Source: Sinonovacula constricta (lineage: Eukaryota; Mollusca; Bivalvia; Cardiida; Solecurtidae). From it: a stretch of 64,000 bases of DNA. Within the stretch, counting starts at the first letter, position 1; each line of letters opens with the position of its first letter. The notes beneath the pieces are model-generated. The model made no database searches and had not been told where the DNA came from. It was given only the letters and a program-made list of their open reading frames with translations. The position numbers were made by a program, and so were the translations under genes. Positions 25,601 through 39,300 of the stretch are shown piece by piece. Location of the stretch: positions 69,726,360 through 69,790,359 of the forward strand of contig CM017556.1 of the NCBI GenBank assembly GCA_007844125.1, read 5' to 3'.

Positions 25601-27462
25601 CTTTCCATCAATCTCAGACTGGTTATATATCTCCAGATATGTACACAGGAAGCAAAAACATGTACCTATACATAGTAAGTACATGATTTCCCTGGATCAG
25701 CCAGGTTCACAGATAAGAAATATCTATATATTTATAAAGGACAACGTCATGGTTTCGAAGCACATGTCCCTTGTTCAAACTTTATAGGGACTGAACGTTG
25801 TAAAGAATTAATTTCCTTCATAAACCGCCAAGTATACATGTATCGTGTTGACCTAGTCTACCATAAAAATGAACATCATCTTGTCGGTAGGTAACATTTT
25901 TCTAATTTCACTTTTTTCATTTGTATGTACGTTGCATATTAGTACATAGCAAAGTCATGTTCTCCCCGTACATATTGGTACGTAGAAATGTCATGTTCTC
26001 CACGTACATATTGGTACGTAGCAATGTCATGTTCTCCCCGTACATATTGGTACGTAGCAAAGTCATGTTCTCCACGTACATGTTGGTACGTAGCAAAGTC
26101 ATGTTCTCCACGTACATGTTGGTACGTAGCAAAGTCATGTTCTCCCCGTACATGTTGGTACGTAGCAAAGTCATGTTCTCCCCGTACATATTGGTACGTA
26201 GAAAAGTCATGTTCTCCACGTACATATTGGTACGTAGAAAAGTCATGTTCTCCACGTACATATTGGTATATAACAAAGCCCTGTTGATTTCTTACGTACC
26301 CAAAATGATAAGTCGAAATCTTTCTTAATAACACATAGTCGAGTGTGTTGTTTTAGCAGTAATTGTTAGGTTGAACGGTGCTTTGCCGAATGCAGATATA
26401 AGAGGATGAGCTGTATGCGATCGTGAGAACTGATTTTAGCAATGGCCATATGATAGCATCACATTAAATCCTTAAACACACTTTTTATCACAATAAACGT
26501 CTTAAATTGAATTGTCTCATTTCTGTTCTGTATATAAATAACCAGCTAACGTAAACATATTGAAAGTGGATCAGCTTTCATAAACCTTCGTGATTTTAAA
26601 ATGATTGCTGCGAAATAAACTAAAGTTAAGACGCCTTTAATTAAGCAATACGTACATCTCATAAACCTAATACATGATAATGTGGTAGGACGTCAGTCAA
26701 TTTGTATGCAAACTTTTAAACATACTATTTGCTGGTTTCTTATGTTAGGCTGACTTGATAGGTGGGACGATAGGACGGGCCGTTCCCCTCACAGTATTTG
26801 GAGTCGCCATGTTTTTAGCCGGCGTATCGTCCTGGTTCCTGCCAGAAACTAATAACCGACCTCTCTCTGACACTATTGAGGAGGCTAGCAGCTTCAGCAG
26901 GTATGCATCTTCTTTGGCTTTTGGAGGTCGCTTTGCTTAGTGATTGAGTCGCCGACTTGTAACTCATCTGACTGTCTTTTAGGTTCGAAGCCCGTTTCTG
27001 GCGAAAAACTGTGGGAAGATCTTTTAGATGCGGTGCTCCGATGGCTCTACCCAGATATTTATTTGATGTTTTCCTCCATCAAATAGCTGGATGTCGTCAT
27101 AGTGATCACTATAGGACGTTCCAATGCATTTCAAAAACAAAAATAAACTCTACATTGTCTGATCGCTGGAATAATTTCATTACCTTAACCATTTAGATAC
27201 CATTCAGTATTTGGTAACAGCGGGCTGGGTTATTTTAAATAAATGTTAAATGTCTTTAATCAGTAAATAACGAGAACTTATATTGTACAGAAACACAATG
27301 TGAGTTCTCACTTTGTTGCACGTGGCAACAGTAATATTTACACACATATGTTGTTATACTCTTTGTAGGAACTCACAGACGAGTAATGGAGAATTGGAAT
27401 CATCTCAATCTAAGCAGAGTGTGGATAACACGTTTACAAATGTCGCTTGTGATTATCAATAG
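18736..27462 (+). CDS. SLC22-family organic ion transporter, gene A (10 coding exons, intact)
   Basis: Exons read directly: 18736-18881, 19222-19462, 19919-20022, 20351-20505, 21486-21654, 22942-23151, 24695-24921, 25399-25580, 26749-26900 and 27369-27462. All introns are GT-AG and the join is an open frame of 559 residues, a usual length for SLC22. The protein starts with a cytoplasmic FGxYQKR-type segment. Helix 1 is about residues 21-43. A large extracellular loop (46-129) has Cys50, Cys88 and Cys112 and glycosylation sequons at Asn97 and Asn104. Then come LDMVCNR (130-136), the MFS loop 2-3 motif GQISDLIGRRK (159-169), EFVGPSKR (218-225), TPESCRWLL (274-282), YYG..WNVGNLGG (349-361), SSELYPTVVRN (445-455), Arg466 in helix 11 and PETNNRPLSDTIEE (510-523). 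These are SLC22 family signatures. Such proteins carry organic cations, zwitterions or anions across the plasma membrane; the substrate here cannot be told. The ATG at 18736 has a good context (acagccATGA). It is the upstream member of a tandem pair. The exact orthologue is not assignable. Confidence 0.93.
21715..22690 (+). mobile_element. 5'-truncated L2/CR1-like LINE, in intron 5 of gene A
   Basis: Frames interrupted by frameshifts carry the C-terminal part of a non-LTR reverse transcriptase. There is a segment with CVEACLEDLRIWMNY and KTEVLLFALK, then a VVLDHKMSMDRQV block. The C-terminal hallmark region (22240-22500) has APLYISDL, APRLWDSLPVNLR and FKRALKTHLF. The catalytic FADD region and everything 5' of it are gone. 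The copy ends in an (AAT)n tail at 22661-22690, as expected for target-primed integration. It lies in the same orientation as the host gene. Clade assignment rests on the C-terminal motifs and is tentative. Confidence 0.8.
22661..22690. repeat. (AAT)10 microsatellite, LINE tail
   Basis: Ten perfect AAT units at the 3' end of the LINE fragment. Confidence 0.95.
23944..23976. repeat. (GTT)n microsatellite in gene A intron 6
   Basis: About eleven GTT units with one GCT interruption. Confidence 0.9.
25933..26280. repeat. 36-bp minisatellite in gene A intron 8
   Basis: Eight complete 36-bp units start at 25969 and every 36 bases to 26221, with a diverged unit before and a partial one after. The unit is tacatattggtacgtagcaa followed by agtcatgttctccccg. 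Variable sites are gcaa/gaaa, ccccg/ccacg and catatt/catgtt. Because 36 is a multiple of three and the unit lacks stops in several frames, long spurious open frames occur on both strands. Confidence 0.97.
26930..27125 (+). mobile_element. tRNA-derived SINE, family A, copy 3, in gene A intron 9
   Basis: It has a well-preserved tRNA-like head (gcttagtgattgagtcgccg, B-box ggttcgaagcc). The body has gtgggaagatctt and ctctacccag, and the tail has tagctggatgtcg followed by tcatagtgatcac. It begins only about 30 bases after the exon 9 donor at 26901. Confidence 0.7.
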
Positions 27463-27631
27463 CAGTCAGATCTGTTCATTAAATTGCATTAATTACATCG
27501 CTCTAAAGATGCATATTGCACAAAGCGGTAACACATTTTGTCGAAGAAATTTGCAATATGTCTGCTGTAAAACAATCATGGAGTAAACCCATTTTATGTT
27601 ATAATCTAAACAATATTTCAATTATTTCATG

Positions 27632-27708
27632 AATAAATATATCTATATTAGTAAATGGTATTGAAAAAAAAATATTGTAAATGTATACGACTAATGCCAA
27701 ACAATAAA
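27632..27708 (+). terminator. Candidate polyadenylation signals of gene A
   Basis: AATAAA hexamers occur at 27632-27637 and 27703-27708, about 170 and 240 bases after the gene A stop codon. The surrounding sequence is AT-rich, so hexamers arise often by chance; position is the main support. Confidence 0.45.
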
Positions 27709-27991
27709 ATGTATCACACGTTTACATATTCTTGCAATGTCTTTCTCTTTTTATACTATCAGTTGCATGTAATGCAATAACATCGCGTGTAAGCAAACAT
27801 ATTAAAATAATTTATGCTTGAAAGTAATAGATAATTTCATTTGATCGATTGAAATTTGCAATAAAATATCATCCGCATCGTGTCTCTAATACAAGTGTAA
27901 AAATTAGACATGCGTGTGCCTTATAGAATAATATTTAATTTGTAATTTTTCAAAACCTCAAGGTAAACGTTCTTGGACGTGTATATATTAT

Positions 27992-28120
<129 letters not shown>

Positions 28121-29057
28121 TGATCACTTGCCGACAACAATTTTGGCTTTTGACAAAAGGGTTAAAAGCGAAACAGGATTTCACTCTAATTTTAATTTGT
28201 AACAAAGGGTTATTTATTGTTCTACTGGCATATAACAAAAAGCCTTAGTGTACGCCGGCAGCTTTGTGGGGATAATCCCCTAAACAACAACTGACTCGGC
28301 AACGTTAATTCGTACTTAAATCATAATAATAAATCCATTGTTGCATTTATTTATCGAGGGATATTTAGAAGACATAAATGGAACGCTAAATAAGCTTCCC
28401 CTGAAATAAATGTTGATTCTTTTTTCGAAAATAGCCTCGGGGAATTAACATAAATGTATAAAATGTTAAAATATCCTATAAAATTTAGCATGCTCACATA
28501 ATTTACATCTTATCTCCTGAAACCTGCGAAGAAATGCTAAACAGCGAGTGTGATAATTACATTTACACTGAAAATTGAGGGAATGTGTTTGTACTAATTA
28601 AAATGTAATATAACTTTCCAATCAAACACTTCATTCGTTTTTATATGTTGTGATATCCAGCACTGTACCTAGGTCAGATATATGATACATAACATGTTTT
28701 GTGAATGTCGGACACCTAATGTAGACGTTTTGGCTATTTATGTCTATTGGTAAGACGAATTAATATAATTTAATGCCTTACATTTCTTTGGGTCTAAAAA
28801 AAGCTATATTTGTATTTCGAGGTCGTGTTGTTGTTGTTTTCAATCTACTTCTTTATTATGCAATTGTTTATCTTTTAAGCATGTACACTTATTTATGTTC
28901 AAAGATTAGACACAGTTAAATTAATGTATGGCATTATATCTGTCAATATCAAGATGTATATTTTGCAACGGCGTTAACTCAATGGCGGATCGGTGAAGAA
29001 CAAATGTATTTTATGCTAAACCACTAAAGTCACCAAGCGAACACATGTAATACCTTC

Positions 29058-29165
29058 TAAATCAACGGATTGCCGATTTCTGAGAAGGAAATGTCTAAAT
29101 AATGTTAAGCTAAATCCACCATATTTCTGGATTATCGCCACGTCCTCATCTGCTTTCCCAAAGAT
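29058..29165 (+). promoter_or_regulatory. Noncoding block shared with the 5' flank of gene A (upstream of gene B)
   Basis: Partner of 16339-16455, on the same strand and in the same position relative to the downstream SLC22 gene. Similarity fades past about 100 bases. No open reading frame explains it. It could mark the left edge of the duplicated segment. Confidence 0.35.
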
Positions 29166-29869
29166 GTGGAAGAAACGTTTTCAACTGAGTGGGAACTCAT
29201 CAAACAAAGTGCATCAAACATGCTTTAAGGAAGAATGGAATCTGACATGTTTTATCATTAGTCACAGTGTAAGGTCTCGTTCGGAATATTGACAATTTTA
29301 AATTTGAATTAAACGCTTCAAAAATGTGAAATAAAACTTTAACATTGCTAGCGGGTTATGTCATGATGTAAAATTTTAAGCCGGCCTTTTTTAACGTGTT
29401 TGAAACATGTTATTATGAATATTGTTTAAGAAAGATTATTATATAATAATGATTTCTTAAAGAACGCGTACGTCAAAATCAAAAACAAATATTTATTAGA
29501 ACTAAAACATTAATTTGATCAGTCTTACGTTATTTTACCGGACTTGCTTAGCTTATTAAAGAAAAAATGATAGACCCATAAAATAGTGATTTGGCTTTTT
29601 AAAGGTGGTATCGAACAGTTTGGACCAAAAATATTTTCTTTAAAGATCATAACAAACCATTGTTGCCTGAAAAGTTATCGCAACATACTGTTTTTTTTAT
29701 GTATTATACCTGTCTAAAAAGTGAACCATAACGTCACAATCGTCATTTCAAACATGTATTTCCTGTGCACAGTTAGCTATTTTTAAACTAAAGAAATCCA
29801 TGTGACCACTTATGTCTTAGCTCATCCACGTCATCCATTGTGACGTCGATACCTATTTTTAGCAGGGAT

Positions 29870-30125
29870 GGGATTAGCCGGCATTTTTACCGATACTGCG
29901 CAGCGACATTTCTATCATTATAGCACAGGGGCACTTATGAGGTGCCCAGGGACTGAACCCGGCCGGTCCATTATACTGACACCGACGAGTCAGGCGTAAT
30001 GCTGTCCCTTAGCCCCGAGCGTTAGGAGGGAAGCCACTACTACCAACTTTAAAGTCTTTGGTATGACCCGGCCGGGGTTCGAACCCACGACCTCCCGATC
30101 CGCAAGCAGGGATCCCAGTCGTTTT
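29870..30125 (-). mobile_element. tRNA-derived SINE, family B, minus-strand copy
   Basis: Read on the minus strand: a head ending in gtgggttcgaaccccgg (B-box), then cataccaaagactttaaag, ggtagtagtggcttccctcc, taacgctcgg, and farther on cggtgtcagtataatgg. The order matches the family B copy at 11783-12105. The 3' part differs or is decayed. Confidence 0.65.
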
Positions 30126-31736
30126 TATTTACAGATTTGAAAAAAAAATGAATATTTAAGTGTTTACTTACGACTTACTACCCTCAAATTAAGATACTAT
30201 TGAAGATCGTCAAAGCTTAGACTAAAGTATTATTATTTTCTGCATCAATTATGTACCTAATACCCCAAACAAAGGTCAGATATTGATACATATATGTGGT
30301 ATAGGCAAACCGTCGGATGCCACCTTTAATGCAAACACTGGGGGTAAAAAGCATTCATTTGCATAAACGACTATGAATAACTGCCTGCCGAATCTTGTTA
30401 AGGATTGACGTAATAATAGACCAATATTAACATAGTCAACATCACTTAAACCTTTCAGTTTTGTAAAATTATTTTGTCTGTCCTGGACATTTTGATATCA
30501 TATTGGTATCATAACATTTAACCACGAAGTATGCGGGCGTGGGTTATTACAAGTCTAGCATCTAACCGACATGGAATATGACGTAACGCCTTTTTTCTTA
30601 TATTGTGGCTTAAAATATCACGTTTGTCTCATATTGGGACTTTTCGAGTCGTGTTATAATGTACAATAAAAGTCACTAGCCAAAACAATACTTTATCATC
30701 ATTTTGCCAAAAACATGAACTTCATCTGTTATCACATGTGTCTTTGCCAATGTTCTACTAATGTTATAAAATCATTCTCTGTGTCACCCATTTCATATAA
30801 GACTCTTGTTACATGAATTCAATGGTCAACATTCATTATTTTAAACATTTTCTTTTCATTTTTTACTTTCTGTGGGCTGAAATAAAGGAGTTTTGTTCCA
30901 CACGTTCTAAAGGCGCTGTTGATTGTTTCGAAATAGCGTAAACGTAACATATCACACCCAACAAACACACTTTCACCATAAGGTACAACTTTTAATTATG
31001 AGTTTAATATTCTTAATTATATAATGACACTTGTTAATTGACTACATAGTCTAAAAAAAGAAAAGGAAAGATTGTCATTAATTTTAACATGTTATATTCT
31101 AATGTCATCTGGCGTTTCAAAATCATATTCGACTTATGCTTAAAGTGAACAATTATTTATAAAGTATAGGTTTGGCTTAACATCTTAAGCAGTTGTTTTA
31201 TACAATGAAGTAAACTATTACAACATTAAGATTAATGTCGATCAAGTTGGTACTTTATATAGAGTTACTGTCTGCCTTAATCCGCAACGTACCAAGATCT
31301 AAGGTCCTTGTAAAATATATGAAATACACAAACATCTACGATAAGATACGACTCATCACATAGTGATATCAGTTTAGTTTTTATTCCTAACTTCATTTTA
31401 ATACAAAAATGAGGACATCGGTATTTTTGATATATGCAATAACTTGTCTATCTTTATAACCACATTGCATGGTTTCTCTTCAAACAATCTGCTAGGTCAA
31501 GTTGATTGTCGAAAGAAACGTATTTAGAACAAAGAGCAAGTGTTATAAATTGGTACCTTAAATACCTAAGTAGTCCGGTTACCGAAAAGAACATTCGTCT
31601 GTCGTTAGATATAGTGGAATCCTGACAAATAAGTCATGGTGTGCAGTCTGCCAGTGTAATACGTTATTTAATTCTTACTACCTTTGTTTTAACCTCATAT
31701 TTAATTAAACGATTAAGCTTGGTTATCTAAAAAAGA

Positions 31737-34700
31737 ATGGTGTTTGATGATATTCTCGTAAAAATTGGAGAGTTTGGAGTTTACCAAAAGAGATTGTATT
31801 TCTTGCTATGTCTGCCAAGCTTCTCAATATCTGCACTTCTAGTTTTGAATGTCTTTCTTCTCGGGATGCCAAATCATAGGTTAGTATAATCTAACTATGT
31901 TATCTCTTTTGAAAGGATTTGACTAAAATTTAATATCATCAGAATGGTGCCCTTCTGTACTCCTTAACACACTAAAGAGTAATGCCACTGGGTTTATTGG
32001 GACCAGCATTAAGTGCATAAAATCATCGACTTAAAAGCGACGAAAATGCTATAGTATTTATTTGAATTTGAAGTACAATCACACTTCTAATCAAAATGGG
32101 GACTCCAATCTGCAATTAGTAAAGAAACGAAGCCTTGCACGAATTTGGTCACTACAGTTCCGCGAATGCCATGAGAAGCGATCCGTATACCGTATAACGC
32201 TGATTATTCAGATTACACTTTCCTGTACGCGTATTTTAGTTGTTATATGTTATATGTTAACTTTTAGATAAAATCAGTTATAAAACTTGTAATACTCTTT
32301 TTTAAAAATGTTGGTTTTTGTGTTTGACAAAATTGCAAGCTGACACGTAAACAGTGACAACATTTTAATAAAAATCAACTTTGCTTTTACCAACTCTTTG
32401 TGTTCAGACAACTCAAAACTGTCTATATTTATAATCCTTCAGTGCGGTGTAGAAACCTTTAAAGAATTATAACAACATTCATAAAGTTAGCAATGCAAGT
32501 TTTCTTTTACGACAATTCTCAATTGCTCTTGATAGCTACACGTTGATACTTGTCGATGCTGTGGCGATTATGTAGGAAAGAAATCCCAATTACATTGTTT
32601 ACGTCCACACAATATTGACCTTTTGCTTTTTTTAAAAGATGGAGGTTTACCAACTTTCGTTAATAAAATCACATACGACACAATCGAAAGTGTCGATTGC
32701 ATATACTATTAAACGTATTAGTTACGCACCACCTTGTTTATTAACGCCCATATTTAACGTTAATAATGTTTATGTGAAATGTTTACAATAAAGACCTCTT
32801 TATCGCTCGTGTCGCTGTATACTTCTTAGCGCGTCATTCGTTTCTGTGTCGTTTGTCCTATTAAGGTGTGAAAACTAAAATACAATCATAGTATATGTGA
32901 TCTAAAACCTTTTGTATCCCGGTGTCGAATTTCTATAAGTTGTGATTTCAAGACGAAGTAGTTGCTTGAAAAATTCAATGGCAAAACATCTGAACGACAA
33001 CTTTGGTATAATGGGTATTGATTATGCAAAATTCAAATTCACTGTTTTTTTACACTTTCTTAACAACGAAACCCTTGGTGTTAAAATATTATTAATAGTT
33101 TTAATCATAGCTTTCTGAAATGTTAATTATAAAAATGCGGAATACGATTGTTTACGGTCAGAGATATCTCTCTAATCTGACTTATATTTGTGTATTTATT
33201 AAGTACAGATGTAAGCTACCTGGCTATGACAACGACACGTACGCAGTCCAGAGCGACTATCATCGGTCCCTTGTCAATTCCACAATTCCGAGTGATACGT
33301 CCGGTAAATATAAGTATGATCGATGTCACATATACGTCGACATCTACAATGGAACGAATCCCGCTGGAGAAGGAATGCTTGAGAAATGTACCGAGTGGGT
33401 GTATGATGAATCTGTATACACCAGCACTTTTGCCAAACAGGTTGGTGCTACTGTTAAGATACTGAAATTAATGTTCATGTGTTTTGAAGCACGTACATGT
33501 TTTATAGTAAATATGCAGATTAACTTATACACAATTTGTAATAAAAGTTCATGTAAATGTTGTGATAGTGCAAATTTGTAATGAAACTTAAAATGGATTA
33601 AACACACATTTGTATCTTCATTAAAAGGGACTTGTGGTGCACGTTTAGAAATGGTTCCTAATATCGGCCTCGTGGCTGCCTAATATTGGCCTCATGGCTG
33701 CCTCATATCGGCCCCATGGCTGCCTTATATCGGCCTCATGACACCCTTACATCGGCCTCATGGTTGCTTAATATCGGACTAATGACTGCCTAATATTGGC
33801 CTCATGGCTGCCTCATATCGGCCCCATGGCTGCCTTATATCGGCCTCATGGTTGCTTAATATCGGCCTAATGACTGCCTAATATTGGCCTCATGGCTGCT
33901 TCTTATCAGCCCCATTGCTGCCTCATATCGCCTCATGGCCGCCTCATATCGGCCTCATGGAAACCTTATATCAGACTTATGGTTGCCTAATATCGGCCTC
34001 ACGCTTGCCTTATACCGGCCACATTGCTGCCTTATATCGGCCTCATGGCTGCCTAATATCGGCCTCATTGTTGCTTTACACCGGCCACATTGCTGCCCTA
34101 TATCGGTGTCATGAATGCCTCATATCGGCCTCATTGCTGCCTCATATCGGCCTCATGGCTGCCACACATCGACCTCATGGCAACCTTATATAAGACTTAT
34201 GGTTGCCTAATATCGGCCTCATGGTTTCCTAATATCGGCCTCGTGGATTCCTTATATCGACCTCACGCTTGCCTTTTCCTTGCCTATGGCTGCCTAATAT
34301 CGGCCTCATGGTTGCTTTACACCGGCCACATTGCTGCCTTATATCGACCTCATAAATGCCTCATATCGGCCTCATTGCTGCCTTATATCGGCCTCATGAG
34401 TGCCTCATATCGGCCTCATTGCTGCCTCATATCGGCCTCATGGCTGCCTCATATCGGCCTCATGGCTGCCTCATATCGGCCTCATGGCTGCCTCATATCG
34501 GCCTAATTGATGCCTCATATCACCTCATGGCTGCCTCATATCGGCCTCATGGTTGCTTTACACCGGCCACATTGCTGCCTTATATCAGTCTCATGAATGC
34601 CTCATATCGGCCTCGTGGCTGCCTCATATCGCCTCATGCCCGCCTCATATCGGCCTCATAGTTGCTTTACACCGGCCACATTGCTGCCTTTTATCGGCCT

Positions 34701-36235
34701 TATGGCTGCTTTATATGGGCCTCATGTTTGCCTTATACCGGCCTCATGGCTGCCTCATATCGGCCTCATGGCTGCCTTATATCAGCCTTATGTTTGCCTT
34801 ATACCGGCCTCATGGCTGCGTAATATCGGCCTCATGGTTGCCTAATATCAGCCTCAGGGTTGCCTTATATCGGCCACATGGCTGCCTCATATCGGCCTCA
34901 TGGCTGCGTAATATCGGCCTCATGTTGCCTAATATCAGCCTCATGGTTGCCTTATATCGGCCTCATGGCTGCCTCATGTCGGCCTCATGGTTGCCTAATA
35001 TAAGCCTCATGGTTGCCTTTTATCGACCTTATGGCTGTCTAATATCGGCAAAATGGCTGCCTCATATCGCCCCATGGCTGTCTTATATCGGTCCCATGGC
35101 GGCCTCATATCGGTGTTATCATTGCCTCATATCGGCCCCATGTTTGTTTCACATTGAACTAATGATTGCCTCATATCGGCCCCATGGCTGCCTCGCATCG
35201 GCCTCATGGCTGCCTAATATCGGTATCATTATTGCCTTGTCGTGACTATTTCCTTATATTTCATTCAATTACGCTGACTTCATAATAAAAACAGTTTGAC
35301 TTGCATGATTGATATAAATGTGTAATGGTGGGTTTAATGAAAATTTTGTTACCACAATTCATTGTGGCCAAATTGAAGATCAAATATAATAAAAGCAAAT
35401 ATTTTTATGGCGTGATTTAATTAATGGAATAAAACTAATCAATATCCTATTCTTTGTTAGCACTTTAAATTTTATAGATATTGTCACGCATCTTAGAAAA
35501 ATGAGATCAGAAATGATAACAGATGCAATTGTTATAGGCCCAGAAACTCCGATTTGTTAACTTGACGAATTTTAAGGCAAAAACTTAAGACCCTTTATAT
35601 ATATATAATTTTACACAGTCGCAAAGGATTGCAACCCGCTTTATTTCTAAAAATACAGTAATTTAACTGCGGTTGAAATGCATATATTTCAATGATTAAA
35701 CAAGAAACATGTTCGACAGTTAAATGTACATTATTGAATGTTGACTGGGTGATAGATATTTCATCATAAATGAATTCAAGAATCGATCGATGTGTCCTAT
35801 TTTTCTAAAAGTTTGAGGTCGGGAGAAAAATCCTCTTTAAATCAAATCTTACCTTGCAGCAGCATGTTTTGCACGCGTTACTTTCGATCTTTATTCGTGC
35901 AAGATTATCAGAAGAGCATGCATGTCTTACAAATGAATGCATCTTTTAATTCGATTCGATAATTATAATTTGATATGCTTTTGCGACACATTGGAAAACC
36001 AGTCGCAAACTGTTTCTACACCAAACTGCAAACTCTTATTTTCAAAGTTGCACCAACACCAACACCACCCCCACCCCACCACCCTACCCGGCCACACACA
36101 CACACCACCGCCCATGTGATCAATTAATATTTTTGGCCGCATTTACCATGTATCGTGTCTGTAATTTTACACACACAAAGACCACAGACACAGACACAGA
36201 CCACAGACCACAGACACAGACACACAGACACACAG

Positions 36236-36267
<32 letters not shown>

Positions 36268-36305
36268 TTATTTTATTTATTATATATATATATATATATA
36301 TATAT

Positions 36306-36384
<79 letters not shown>

Positions 36385-39300
36385 TATAATGTTATTCCGT
36401 AAAATCTTATTAAGAATATCTTCAGTCAGGCGTAGTTCCGAACGTTTTGTGAATAGAGTCACAGCTGATAAAATCGTTTATATATATACTACTATACTAC
36501 ACCTGACTTAAGATACGGTTCTACATCCGTTAAACTCGTATTTGTCATAACAGCTGTCCTTGGTATGTGATGACGCCATTATGATCCCGAATGCACAGAG
36601 TATCTTCTTTGGGGGCCTTCTTGTTGGGTCGATCATATTTGGACAGCTGTCTGATCTGTAAGTTGGAAACTTGTATTTTATATTTCTTCTGTTGATGATA
36701 TATTGCACAGTATGATAAATTCTCCTTATACTGGCTTAAATAACAGAACGGTCGGAAAATGGCACGGCTCACTGTAGACTAATTAATTCTCGGAACTGTT
36801 GAAGTGTTATTTACATATCAAAATAATATGTTATTATGAGGTTAAAATTATCATAACGCGAACGATCGCCTTCCATTTTGCCAATAAAAGTAATAAAGTA
36901 TGAGATCCAAACATACAGACTTTAAGTATTACTATACATTTGTGAAATGTCTTTCGATCAAACTTTATAAAACGCAATTGAAATTATACAAGTACGGAAA
37001 AACACAGTTCCATAATTCTGAGCTGATATTGCCTACACCATTTCCTAGTCACTAGGCGAGTAAATGTTATAGTTTGCTGAATATATAAATAATAAATTTG
37101 ATCTTGCATCTTGTCCGTCACATGTCACTCTCCAAAAATAATATACTAAAATATTTCCGAAGGTTCGATCAGATATGTTATCCATTTAAATATACATGAA
37201 TATTTTCATTTCTCGTAGAATTGGCCGACGCAAAGTATTTTACATGTGTATCTGGCTTCAATTGATCTCTGGTGTCGGTCTGGTGGCAATGGTTGAGTAT
37301 ATAGGATTATGCATCCTACTTTTTGTGCTTGGTGCTGCCACTATAGGACTCTACGTTTCATCGTATGTGATGAGTAAGCATCTTTATTTTATTTACATAG
37401 ATAATCATTCGAGTGGATACATAAATGATCATTACCTATCAGCTAGTGTGTTTATTACATGTATAGTGATTTTTAACGAGCATAAAGTAAATAATAAATA
37501 TTGTATATGCATTAAATGCTTGCAGTGTTCAGTAAACCAGTTAAGGTACAACAGTCGGATCTTTGGCTGACTGACCGTTCTAAGACATAAACTGTTGTTT
37601 GTTCAGTTTGTGCTCTCTCACCAATGGGATTTTTAAGCGCTGCATTGATTTGGCTCATTTATCCCTTTGTGTACCGTAGACTTCTTATCGATTGATGAAG
37701 TAATATTCTATAGGACATTGTCACATTTTTCTTCTCATATATTTATTAAAAGAAGAAAAGCGTTAAAAATTAAGGGCAGTATAATGTATCTCCAAGATTG
37801 GTGAACTAGAACTAGAAAAAAATGGTTTTCATTTTCATGATATCTGAAATTATCAATGTTTGACAAATTTTAAATGATTTCACGTAGGTATGGAGCTTGT
37901 TGGGCCATCAAAGCGCCAGTGGACGGGAAACATTATCCAGTTAGTTTTGACAACAGGAGACTTGTACCTGGTTCTGGTAGTATTCCTGTTGAAGTCATGG
38001 AAGTATTTTACTCTCGCCGTGGCTATCCCAGCCGCTATCTACATACCATTTATACTGGTAAATATACTTGTATTTGTTCTTATATTTTCACTGTAAATGC
38101 ATTTAATTCTTTTAACAACATCTTAAAACACATACTATGCACAATTATGAGTTAGACAGACATAAGACTGATATAATAATACATAATCCGCTCGTTATCA
38201 GTGATATAACATATCTAGTTTCATCAAAACACACAAAATATTTTCTGTACATGACTGGTAGGCTTGGGTTTTCAAGTATCCACTAAAAGCCACGCCTAAT
38301 TTATTTTATCAAAATGTGACCATAATTGTATGTTGAATTGTATTCTTATTGATTATCTAACAAAGACTTTTACAAGATGTTCAATTGTTTTCTTTGAAGC
38401 ATCCTTGGGTGTTACACATAATTGCAGTTCCCTACGTATTAACTTTGCAAGCTCTTGCGGTGTTAGGCGATAACGAACACTACTACTTTATTAAATAAAA
38501 CTCATGTGTTTTTTTTAGAAATTGTGTCGACAAGCAATTATATTCAGGTTCTTAAACAATATAAACGTCTTGGCCTTTAGGTTTGTTCCTGAATCGTGTA
38601 GATGGCTTCTCAGTAAAAACAGAAAGTCAGAAGCAATTAAAGTATTGAAAAAAGTGGCAGTCGCTAACAAAACAGACTTCGATGAGACGGAAGTTCATAA
38701 TCTACCGCCTGCAACGAAAGAAGGGAAATTATGGCAGCTTTTCTCTAACAAAGTAATGACAGCCAGGACGTTAATTTTGTTCTTCAACTGGTATGCTATC
38801 ATTTTAATCTACATCGGGTATTTATTTATATATATATTATACAGTATATATTTTTATGTATATTATAAGAGAATATATTTTATAAAAATGCGTTTATACA
38901 AATACATACGACCTTTTTAAGAAGATCTGACTTCTTGAACACACAAACGAGGCACCTCTCATACAACTTCACATATGAAATCCACTTATACAGGAGGTTG
39001 TATCAAGACAGTCAACACTTATATTCATATGTGTTTGCCTGACACCAGTTCCTCATATACAGACCAATAATCAATTTTATAAATTACAGGTTCACGTGCA
39101 GTATGTCTTATTATGGCGTAGTCCTTAATATTGGAAACCTTGGCGGCGATTTCTACTTGAACTTTGCTTTGATGACCGCTGTGGAATATCCAGCCAAGTT
39201 GTTCACAATGTTTATCATAGAGCGAACAGGCCGGAAGGTCTTGCACATCAGCTATCTCATTATCGGTGGGATCGCCTGTATCGGAACCATCTGGCCTATA

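Noticed and set aside
25917..26334. Repetitive open frames on both strands (MYxENMTLLRTN-like units)
   Set aside because: They are a by-product of the 36-bp minisatellite in a gene A intron.
33884..35245. Long repetitive frames rich in YRPHGCLISASW
   Set aside because: They are the translation of the 22-bp minisatellite in all three frames, so not a protein.
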